From an uncultured Oscillospiraceae bacterium (lineage in GTDB: Bacteria; Bacillota; Clostridia; Oscillospirales; Acutalibacteraceae): a stretch of DNA of 61,955 bases. The stretch is from contig UQZY01000007.1 of the NCBI GenBank assembly GCA_900545655.1, forward strand, positions 1-61,955, written 5' to 3'. Both the position numbers and the translations under genes were made by a program. The first letter of the stretch is position 1. Each line of letters starts with the position of its first letter. The notes under the pieces were generated by a model. The model worked only from the letters and a program-made list of their open reading frames with translations. It had not been told where the DNA came from and ran no database searches. Of this stretch, positions 1 to 6,905 are shown piece after piece.

Positions 1-29
1 CTGAGTTTTCAGGCTGTTTGTCAATTGTT

Positions 30-168
30 GGAGTGCAAAAAACTTTGATAAAAATGAAGCAGGACATATGCGACATTCCTAAAATGTTTTCTAGCGATTA
101 CACTTTATCGGATTTTGTCATATATGTCCTACTTTTTTCTTTTTGTAGGTTCTAGTTTTCTGCACCCC
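30..168. mobile_element. MITE-like inverted-repeat element (possible IS remnant)
   Basis: The outer ends GGAGTGCAAAAAACT (30-44) and AGTTTTCTGCACCCC (154-168) are imperfect inverted copies. An inner pair, AGGACATATGCGAC (61-74) and GTCATATATGTCCT (117-130), is also inverted. The interior has no credible reading frame. Paired, nested terminal repeats with no gene inside fit a miniature inverted-repeat element or the fused ends of a lost insertion sequence. No target-site duplication was recognised, and the family is unknown. Confidence 0.45.
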
Positions 169-193
169 GGCATTTATTATAGAACCATTTTTT

Positions 194-218
194 AAAGTCC
201 GCTTATGCGGACTTTTTC
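194..218 (+). terminator. Intrinsic terminator
   Basis: A 7-bp stem AGTCCGC/GCGGACT with a TTAT loop is followed by TTTTT. It probably ends a gene that lies left of the window. Confidence 0.75.
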
Positions 219-337
219 TTTATATGTTGCTCATACTTTGATGCGACCGACCAGGCTGCATTTTGCCGCAAGATCTTTTCATGTGTCGTATACGTATAAA
301 ATTTGACATGTTTTGATAAAGTTTTTAGTCAATATGA

Positions 338-367
338 TTGATAGTATGTCGTGAAATATGTTATAAT
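338..367 (+). promoter_or_regulatory. Probable sigma-A promoter for the diguanylate cyclase pair
   Basis: A TTGATA box (338-343) and TATAAT (362-367) are 18 bp apart, 35 bp upstream of the first cyclase start. Between the terminator at 218 and this promoter I see no gene. A second TTGACA at 303-308 has no well-placed partner. Confidence 0.55.
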
Positions 368-402
368 CACTGTTAAGTACACTATCGAAAAGAGGACTCT
401 TA

Positions 403-1527
403 ATGGAAAGGTTAAAGAAATACGTAACTCTCCTGTTTGGTGAGCAGCTGCCCATTCAGGAGAGGTTCTACAACTTTGCAAGCCTGGGAGGCGCTTTTGC
501 GAGCGTACTCGCAACACTTGCTTGCGTCATTTCAAAGGTCGGCACTATCGGCATTCTTACGTGCATTGCATGTATTGCGTTTTTCCTTGTAGCTTTCTTT
601 GCTTACAGGATAACGAAAAAATTGCAGGCATGTATAGTCGGCTGCCTTCTCGGTCTCAACATACTGATTTTTCCGGCACTCTACTTCACTGTAGGCGGAA
701 TAAAGAGTGGAATGCCCATTTACTTTGTAATGGGTCTTGTTTTCACGGTTCTCATGCTTGACATAAAACCGATGATTGTGATGCTCATAGTTGAGTCTAT
801 CTGGTATATCCTTGTTTTCAGATACTCTTATCTGCATCCGGAAGTTTCCGACGCAATCTTCGTCATGTCAGACGAGGCGATGTATCTTGACCAGGCAATG
901 GACTTCTTTGTGGTAGCCCTTTCCACATCTGTTCTGGTAAAGGTACTGGCACTCTGCTTTGAGTATCAGCAAAAACGCACAAATGAGCTTTTAAAGCAGC
1001 TTGAAGAGTTATCCGTAAAGGATCCTCTTTCAGGTGCGTATAACAGAAGATTCCTTCTGAGGTATATCGAGTCGGGAATCGCAAAGCACAAGGATACACG
1101 CGCACCTCTTTCCATAATCATGTTTGACATTGACAAGTTTAAACGAGTAAACGACGACTATGGTCACTTAGTCGGAGACGACGTGATAAAAGGCTTTTCA
1201 GGCGTACTCCTTAAAAGCTGCCGAAATTATGATGTCGTAGCAAGATACGGCGGGGAAGAATTCATACTCGTTATGCCCGGAGCTTCCGAGGAAACTGCGT
1301 ATGCAAGGGCAGAACAGATACGTAAACGAGTTGAGAAAGCCTCTTTCTCCGAAGAAATAGACAGACCTATAACAGTAAGCGGCGGCGTTGCTTCATACGA
1401 CATTCGCTATCATACTGTTGAGGAGTTCATTTCCGTAGCAGATGAATATCTCTACACGGCAAAAGAGACCGGCAGAAATAAAATAGTCTGGAAAGGATCT
1501 CAGGATCGAAAGGAGTCCGCCCTCTGA
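403..1527 (+). CDS. Membrane diguanylate cyclase (GGDEF), copy 1
   Basis: This enzyme should make cyclic di-GMP from two GTP at the membrane. The first ~190 residues hold about six hydrophobic segments, and a short linker leads to a C-terminal GGDEF domain (~205-365). The active-site signature is GGEEF, preceded at the usual five-residue distance by RNYD, an RxxD inhibitory site, so product feedback is expected. Family knowledge gives the reaction; the signal sensed by the membrane part is unknown. A purine-rich ribosome site (AGAGGA) precedes the ATG. The stop codon overlaps the start of a close paralogue by one base (TGATG), implying co-translation and a tandem duplication. Confidence 0.93.
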   Translation: MERLKKYVTLLFGEQLPIQERFYNFASLGGAFASVLATLACVISKVGTIGILTCIACIAFFLVAFFAYRITKKLQACIVGCLLGLNILIFPALYFTVGGIKSGMPIYFVMGLVFTVLMLDIKPMIVMLIVESIWYILVFRYSYLHPEVSDAIFVMSDEAMYLDQAMDFFVVALSTSVLVKVLALCFEYQQKRTNELLKQLEELSVKDPLSGAYNRRFLLRYIESGIAKHKDTRAPLSIIMFDIDKFKRVNDDYGHLVGDDVIKGFSGVLLKSCRNYDVVARYGGEEFILVMPGASEETAYARAEQIRKRVEKASFSEEIDRPITVSGGVASYDIRYHTVEEFISVADEYLYTAKETGRNKIVWKGSQDRKESAL

Positions 1528-2648
1528 TGATCAACGACCATATTAAAGAATTTTATGATACCTACTTTGGTGATCAGGTACCTGCAAAAAGAAAATTTCT
1601 TAACTACGTTTCCTTCGGCGCTCCCTTGTTTTCTCTCCTTGCAACAATTGTAAACCTTATAACAAACACAGGTCCCGTCGGCCTTTCCATATGTGTCCTG
1701 TGTACCTTGGTTTGCCTCCTTCTTTTACCTATAACGACAAAAACAAAGAACCTTGACATACCCATATACGCCTATGCTTTCGGAATGAACTTCATCATTA
1801 TGCCCATGCTTTACTTTACGGTAGGCGGTATATACAGCGGTATACCCATTTACTTTGTTATAGCAATTGTTTTCACCATACTTCTTATAGACAAGACTCT
1901 TGTTTCAAGCATTTTCGTCGTTGCCGCATTCATTTGGGACTTTCTCATAATAATGTATGACAAAAGACACCCCGAATTTTCAGCAAAGTTCTGCGTCATA
2001 ACAGACAATATATACCTTGACACTTTTCTTGACTTCGTAGTTGTTTCTCTCTGTATTTCAGTTATAGTAAAGCTTTTACTTATAAACTTAAGTAAGCAAC
2101 AAGAGAAAACAGACAGACTTCTTGCACAGATGGAGGAGCTTGCCGTAAAGGACCCTCTCACCGGTGCTTATAACAGAAGATTCCTCATAAAGTATCTCGA
2201 ATCCGGAATTGAAAGTGCAAAAGAACAAGAAAGAGACATGGCGGTTGTCATGTTTGACATCGACAAGTTCAAGCGAATCAACGACGATTACGGTCATCTT
2301 ATCGGAGACGAGGTTATAAGAGCTCTCGCAACAGCTCTTATAACAAGCTGTCGCGACTATGATATTGTTTCAAGATACGGTGGAGAAGAATTCGTGCTTG
2401 TTATGCCGGGTGCCACCGAGGAAACAGCGCTGGTACGTGCCGAACAGATAAGAGAAAATTTCTCCAGGCTTAAAATAGCCGAGGAAATAGACAGACCGGT
2501 CACGATAAGCGGAGGCGTTGCCGCAATCAGGCAAGCTGTCAGAAGGCCTGAAGACCTGATAGCAATTGCGGATGACAATCTTTACATTGCAAAGGAAACA
2601 GGCAGAAATAAAATCGTCGGAGCAAATTACAACAGAACCGCAGAGTAG
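1527..2648 (+). CDS. Membrane diguanylate cyclase (GGDEF), copy 2
   Basis: This is a paralogue of the preceding gene with the same layout: about six membrane segments, then a GGDEF domain from roughly residue 205. GGEEF and an RDYD inhibitory site are both intact, so it is predicted to make c-di-GMP under product inhibition. The linker motifs (VKDPL, GAYNRRFL) are almost the same in both copies, whereas the membrane halves differ more. That pattern fits duplication followed by change in the sensed signal. It is translationally coupled to copy 1, and the next gene begins 17 nt after its stop. Confidence 0.93.
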   Translation: MINDHIKEFYDTYFGDQVPAKRKFLNYVSFGAPLFSLLATIVNLITNTGPVGLSICVLCTLVCLLLLPITTKTKNLDIPIYAYAFGMNFIIMPMLYFTVGGIYSGIPIYFVIAIVFTILLIDKTLVSSIFVVAAFIWDFLIIMYDKRHPEFSAKFCVITDNIYLDTFLDFVVVSLCISVIVKLLLINLSKQQEKTDRLLAQMEELAVKDPLTGAYNRRFLIKYLESGIESAKEQERDMAVVMFDIDKFKRINDDYGHLIGDEVIRALATALITSCRDYDIVSRYGGEEFVLVMPGATEETALVRAEQIRENFSRLKIAEEIDRPVTISGGVAAIRQAVRRPEDLIAIADDNLYIAKETGRNKIVGANYNRTAE

Positions 2649-2665
2649 AAGGAGCTATGTTTTAG

Positions 2666-4195
2666 ATGAAAAAACTTTACAGGTTCTTTTCTCTGGCCTT
2701 GTGTTTGGTCATGCTTTTCTCTGTCACCGCCGTCGGTGCTTTTGCGACCGGTACGGTAACAGACACAAAGTCAGAGGAACCGTCAACCAGAGCAGATGAA
2801 ATAGTAACTGCATTTCTCAACCCAAACGGAAGAATATTAAGTGTCGCAAAAAGCGGCGTTCCCAGACTTTTTCCGGCCGATTCGCTGGAGGGAATAAAAG
2901 CCTGTATCGACATGAAGGTGGATATCGTTTCCGTTTCCGTACAGAAAACAAAGGACGGAAAATTCGTTCTTCTCGAAAGTGACAACCTCTCAAAATCGTG
3001 CGTAAAAGCCGAAGACAGCACAGACGCCGAAGGAAAGGTTTCGGATTTCACCCTTGAGGATATTCAGTCAAAGTTTCTTCTCAAGGAAAAGAGCGGCGGC
3101 AACTACGCAAAGCCCACAAAGTATAAGGTCGCTTCCCTTGAAGACGCACTAAACGCCTGTAAATCAAATATCATGCTTATGATAAATAACGGCTTTAAGT
3201 ACGGCGATGAGATAAATACGGTTGCACGCTCTCTTGACGCATGTGACATTGTTATTCTCAGAGGAGCAGAATCTCCGGACAGCATATCTTCTTTTGTAAA
3301 TAACACCGGAACTCCCATATGCCACATATCCGCCCTTTATACGGGCAATTCGAGCGGCTCCGCGAAAAAATATGCAACGGAAGCTCTTTCCGCTGGCGCA
3401 CAGGCCGTTGAGCTGTCAGCAGAAAAATCTTATTCAAGCATATTCAACAATTCGGTTTTAAGCAGATTCGACGGAAAAGGACGGGCATTTATCAGTACAA
3501 CCAAGCCGGAGCTCTGCGGAGGCAGGCTGGACTTACTTGACGGATGGACAGACCTCACTGCATGTGGCTACAGCATAATTGAAACCGATTACGCCAAAGA
3601 ATTGGCAAACTATGTAACAGAGATTGAGGGGTACCGTTCAGAGCTCTCCGCTCTCATTTCAGAGGCTCAGGCGCTGAGCACCTCAAAGTACACAAAGGAA
3701 AGTGTAAACGCCCTTACAAGCTCACTGAAGACAGCTGAGAAGGTTGCTGCGATAGGTTGTGTTTCTCTAAGTGATATCGACGAGGCCCGCTATAACATAC
3801 AGGAAAGTCTCGATAACCTTGTTGTTAAAACCGGAAACGAAAAAACCACTCTTCCGGTATGGGCAATTATCCTGATAGTCATTCTCTCTATTGTATTACT
3901 GTTCGTGCTTGTAATTTTCGGTCTCCGAGTTTATAACAAAGCAAAAAACAAAAAAAAGCGCATGGATAAGTTCAAGGACCAATTCAAAAATCGCGCACCG
4001 AAAGAGAACAATACTCTTACAAGCATAAACGGAGAAGAGATATGTCTCGATGATGACGGCGGCTTTGAAGAAATTGAAACCGAGTATGACGAAATCAGCA
4101 CGGCAGACGATACGGTAAACCGACTTGAGGCTGAGCTCGACGCAAAAAAAGAAGAAGCCTCAAAAGCCGTTGATGAAATAGAAGACAATATGTAA
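2666..4195 (+). CDS. Membrane-anchored protein with degenerate GDPD-like domain
   Basis: The order is a signal peptide (~1-27), a region resembling glycerophosphodiester phosphodiesterase (~50-310), a helical FIVAR-like stretch (~320-390), one membrane span (~397-420) and an acidic cytoplasmic tail. The fold match rests on a TKDGKFVLLESD strand resembling the family's TKDG...HD motif and on a GIKACIDMKVD helix. The catalytic positions look lost: the HRG site reads AKSG, PENT reads PADS and the E-x-D metal site reads SVS. It is therefore likely a non-catalytic surface or binding protein. It probably shares a transcript with the two cyclases. The function is unknown. Confidence 0.7.
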   Translation: MKKLYRFFSLALCLVMLFSVTAVGAFATGTVTDTKSEEPSTRADEIVTAFLNPNGRILSVAKSGVPRLFPADSLEGIKACIDMKVDIVSVSVQKTKDGKFVLLESDNLSKSCVKAEDSTDAEGKVSDFTLEDIQSKFLLKEKSGGNYAKPTKYKVASLEDALNACKSNIMLMINNGFKYGDEINTVARSLDACDIVILRGAESPDSISSFVNNTGTPICHISALYTGNSSGSAKKYATEALSAGAQAVELSAEKSYSSIFNNSVLSRFDGKGRAFISTTKPELCGGRLDLLDGWTDLTACGYSIIETDYAKELANYVTEIEGYRSELSALISEAQALSTSKYTKESVNALTSSLKTAEKVAAIGCVSLSDIDEARYNIQESLDNLVVKTGNEKTTLPVWAIILIVILSIVLLFVLVIFGLRVYNKAKNKKKRMDKFKDQFKNRAPKENNTLTSINGEEICLDDDGGFEEIETEYDEISTADDTVNRLEAELDAKKEEASKAVDEIEDNM

Positions 4196-4213
4196 AAGCA
4201 TTTACAGAAGTTA

Positions 4214-4251
4214 AAAAGGTATCACTTCATTCAAAAGTGATACCTTTTTCA
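4214..4251 (+). terminator. Intrinsic terminator of the cyclase operon
   Basis: A long stem, AAAGGTATCACTT paired with AAGTGATACCTTT across a short loop, is followed by a T tract. Confidence 0.9.
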
Positions 4252-4260
4252 GTTCCTTAG

Positions 4261-4298
4261 AAAGATAAGCGATACACAAAAAAGATAAACGATACACC
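4261..4298. repeat. Two tandem 20-nt repeats
   Basis: Two head-to-tail copies of AAAGATAAGCGATACAC plus AAA spacer differ at one base (G to A). They lie between two terminators and encode nothing visible. They resemble in style the other short intergenic repeats in this window. Confidence 0.7.
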
Positions 4299-4323
4299 AT
4301 TAGACGTACCAAAGAGATAACAA

Positions 4324-4355
4324 AAAGGCCCTCACCCAAAGGTGAGAGCCTTTAT
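4324..4355 (-). terminator. Intrinsic terminator of the minus-strand membrane gene
   Basis: The stem is GGCTCTCACC/GGTGAGGGCC on the minus strand, followed by CTTTTT. It faces the gene ending at 4394. Confidence 0.85.
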
Positions 4356-4393
4356 TATTATCTGCTCTAAAGATATGTAATTGTAGTCAACAA

Positions 4394-5254
4394 TTACGGA
4401 AGAAGCTTTCCTAACTTTTCAAGAAGACCTGCAATTCCCTTGAGGCCGTTAACCATGCCCTCCATGGAATCTCCGAGACCTGCAATGATTCTTTCAGCCT
4501 GCTCAGGATCTATCTTCTCAAGACCCTTACCGATAGCCTGCATAGCGCCTGCTGCACTGTTCATAACACCGGGGATCTGATTAATCATGTTAGCCGTGCT
4601 GTCAGCAACCTTGCCCATGTCAGCCTTCTTTACACCTTCAAGCATAGCGTCTGTCAAAGGAGTAATTGTCTGAACAACGTTTGCGAGCTGCTGAACCATA
4701 CCGCTCATGATAAGGCCCATGTTCTCTACGAAGCCATCGCCGAAGATGCTGTTGATGAATTCGCCGAGTCCGCCGTTCATCATGCTTGAGAGTGACTTGC
4801 CCATGTTTATAAGCATCGGAGTCATTGCACTCATAACACCACGAAGGTCAGCAAGCATACCTGACATAGTTCCAAGCATACTTGTGAGGTATCTCATCAT
4901 ACCTGCAAGGTCAATCTGGTTGATACCTTCAAGCATTACGATAACCTGCTCAAGAAGTCTTGTGAGCTGTTCAACCATTACCGGTACGTATGTAAGTGAT
5001 TCTACAAGTCCGGACCAGATTGTTCCGAAGTCCCCAAATACCCTCTTAAGGAACGGAACTACAGTGTCGAGTACCGGATCTGCGTATCTCCAAAGTACTA
5101 CGAGAAGTGCTCCACTGATGATCATTGTTGTCATTGCAACAAATAAGCAGATAATTGCAATGATAAGTCTGATGTTGGAGCGGGATCTTAATTTTTCCTG
5201 ATAATCCAAGGACTTAGTCAATCTCTGAGCCTCAAGTGTGTTCGAAACACGCAT
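4394..5254 (-). CDS. Membrane-anchored helical protein of unknown function
   Basis: The 286 residues have one strong membrane span (~30-55) after a basic N-terminus. A long Gly/Met/Leu-rich amphipathic helical region with no cysteines follows. I recognise no family and assign no function. A promoter and terminator of its own suggest a single-gene unit. The start is uncertain: this ATG has only a weak GAGG site, while a better ribosome site serves an out-of-frame ATG 50 nt upstream whose frame overlaps this one. The gene's own frame also stays open upstream of the ATG to a TAG near 5296. A small frameshift near the true N-terminus is therefore possible. Confidence 0.75.
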   Translation of the reverse strand: MRVSNTLEAQRLTKSLDYQEKLRSRSNIRLIIAIICLFVAMTTMIISGALLVVLWRYADPVLDTVVPFLKRVFGDFGTIWSGLVESLTYVPVMVEQLTRLLEQVIVMLEGINQIDLAGMMRYLTSMLGTMSGMLADLRGVMSAMTPMLINMGKSLSSMMNGGLGEFINSIFGDGFVENMGLIMSGMVQQLANVVQTITPLTDAMLEGVKKADMGKVADSTANMINQIPGVMNSAAGAMQAIGKGLEKIDPEQAERIIAGLGDSMEGMVNGLKGIAGLLEKLGKLLP

Positions 5255-5304
5255 GAGAGCCTCGCCTGTTCCTCGGAAGATATGGTGCGTCTCCTATCGT
5301 CCAT
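5218..5304 (-). CDS. 28-codon upstream ORF overlapping the next start
   Basis: It begins with an ATG seven bases after a GAGGG ribosome site. It reads MDDRRRTISSEEQARL... and ends at a TGA 37 bases inside the following gene, in another frame. Either it is a leader peptide whose translation is coupled to the membrane protein, or it is the true N-terminus of that protein separated by a frameshift. Removing two bases after the third codon would join MDD to the open frame ETHHIFRGTGEALM. Confidence 0.35.
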   Translation of the reverse strand: MDDRRRTISSEEQARLSCVFRTHLRLRD

Positions 5305-5368
5305 ATCTGTCCCTCACTTTCTAAAAAATTACAAATTTCCGAGCAGAATTCCATCCACTATACAAGAG

Positions 5369-5397
5369 ATTATATCTTAAACCTTGAAATAAATCAA
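5369..5397 (-). promoter_or_regulatory. Sigma-A promoter for the minus-strand membrane gene
   Basis: On the minus strand TTGATT and TATAAT are exactly 17 bp apart, giving a leader of about 60 nt before the small upstream ORF. The rest of the spacer to 5576 is AT-rich, and I see nothing further in it. Confidence 0.7.
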
Positions 5398-5576
5398 CAT
5401 TATTTATTCATTTTTTTGTCTTGTTTTTTGAAAAAAACCATATTTTTCACTGATTTTCGCCTATTTTGCATAATTTGTGTGTTTTTTTATGTTTATTTTT
5501 TTGAAACCACCATATATTGTCTGGCAAAAAAGTTCAAAAAGCATTTACAAAATATATTTTATGCACTTGACAACAA

Positions 5577-6539
5577 TTAATATGCATTTCGTCCGAATGC
5601 AATTTCATTTGCAAGATTAAACACAATCGTCTGCGCCCCGGAAAGTACATTCTCATCCTCGGCCTCCGTCTTGTGATTTTTGTATATGATTGTGTACATC
5701 GTCACCTTTTTGTATACGGAAAAATAAAACGCCGGCAAGATAAACGGCAATGTAACCGTCACAAAAAATTTCCAAAACAAGAAACTACGCTCACATCTTT
5801 TTATTGTTTCGGAAGCCTCTTCACACATATGACGGCTTGCTCCCACTACCTCAACGCTGTTGCGGTCGGATGTATTTTCGGAAAAAAGTGCTTTTTCCGA
5901 ATAAACGAATCTATACTTATCATATTCCATTATAAGTTGACTTTTTACGGTCTTAAAGGCGAGCAGCACGCCTGAAGTCGCAACAAAAAAAGCCTCGGTC
6001 GGGATCGCAGATGCTCCTGCAAACACGTACACAGACGTAATGACTATCCCGATCGGTAAAAGAGAAAAAACCGTATCCTTTATCATTTCGCATATAAATT
6101 TTACCCTGAGCACAATAAGCTTTGCCATTCCGTACTCACGCAGGTGTGCGGAAAGATTTTTGAAGGTTTTTTCCTCGGAAAAGATGTCGCCGCAATAAGA
6201 CGCTGAGAGAGCCGAGAGAAAAAGCTCTCCCAGCGCTACCGTGTACGAGTCGATAAAAAAAGTAATAAGTGACGACAGAACAACGGTAATTGCGGCGGCA
6301 TATACGGGCAGCAGCTTTTCGGAAAACATAAAGGCCGTCAAGGCAAGTCCCGTCAAAAGGAAAAGCCGCGGCCCGTATATGAAGAAAAAACTGCCCGCGC
6401 ACCTGCCGGGATTTTCATTGATAATCGTCTTTGCAAGTATCTTATACGACGAAAGCTTTGTTCTTTTTTTCATAAAAATCACCCTTGCCGCTAGTATTCC
6501 CATGCAAAGTACAAATAAAAGGTCAAATAATTTGTACAA
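5577..6539 (-). CDS. Polytopic membrane protein of unknown function
   Basis: The 320-residue protein has about six hydrophobic segments (near 3-23, 52-72, 76-98, 158-180, 183-203 and 250-272). The fourth and fifth are followed by a soluble stretch with KRCERSFLFWKFF before the last span. No catalytic or transport motif stands out and I recognise no family. It is a single gene pointing away from the glycogen operon, whose promoter begins about 50 nt upstream of it. Confidence 0.75.
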   Translation of the reverse strand: MYKLFDLLFVLCMGILAARVIFMKKRTKLSSYKILAKTIINENPGRCAGSFFFIYGPRLFLLTGLALTAFMFSEKLLPVYAAAITVVLSSLITFFIDSYTVALGELFLSALSASYCGDIFSEEKTFKNLSAHLREYGMAKLIVLRVKFICEMIKDTVFSLLPIGIVITSVYVFAGASAIPTEAFFVATSGVLLAFKTVKSQLIMEYDKYRFVYSEKALFSENTSDRNSVEVVGASRHMCEEASETIKRCERSFLFWKFFVTVTLPFILPAFYFSVYKKVTMYTIIYKNHKTEAEDENVLSGAQTIVFNLANEIAFGRNAY

Positions 6540-6586
6540 AAATTATAAACAAGTGCATTTTTTATGGTTTTATTTGTTCAAATTGC

Positions 6587-6615
6587 TTGAACGAATATGT
6601 TTTTTCTGTTATTAT
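6587..6615 (+). promoter_or_regulatory. Sigma-A promoter of the glycogen operon
   Basis: TTGAAC (6587-6592) and TATTAT (6610-6615) are 17 bp apart. Transcription from here would give a leader of about 285 nt before glgB, most of it occupied by the 14-nt repeat array. Confidence 0.65.
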
Positions 6616-6672
6616 AAAGGGAATAAATATAGGTATTATAATTACCGTGATATATCACAAATCAGGTATATC

Positions 6673-6853
6673 AAATTGAACGTATCGGGTTGAGTTTGGC
6701 AAGTTGAACACAGCAAACTGAATTCATCAGGTCGGATTGACGAGCTGAGCATAGCAGGTCGAGTTCAGCAAGTCGGATTGGCAGGCTGAAAATAGCAGAT
6801 TGAATCGGACAGACTGAATTCAGCAGGTCGAGTTCGGCAGGTTGAGCATTTCA
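6673..6853 (+). repeat. Degenerate 14-nt tandem repeat array in the glg leader
   Basis: About 13 head-to-tail units fit RGYTGARTTCAGCA, for example GACTGAATTCAGCA, GGTCGAGTTCAGCA and AGTTGAACACAGCA. Most are 14 nt; two are 13 and one is 15. The period is not a multiple of three, so the array is not coding. It lies inside the predicted 5' untranslated region of glgB. Several units contain the palindrome TGAATTCA. Its role is unknown. Confidence 0.85.
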
Positions 6854-6905
6854 GTCAAACAATCAGGCAAATAAAATCAGAAATTTTTATCAGTGAGGTT
6901 TATTC

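Noticed and set aside
6673..6853. CRISPR array in the glg leader
   Set aside because: Units are 14 nt and directly adjacent, with no unique spacers and no cas genes nearby.
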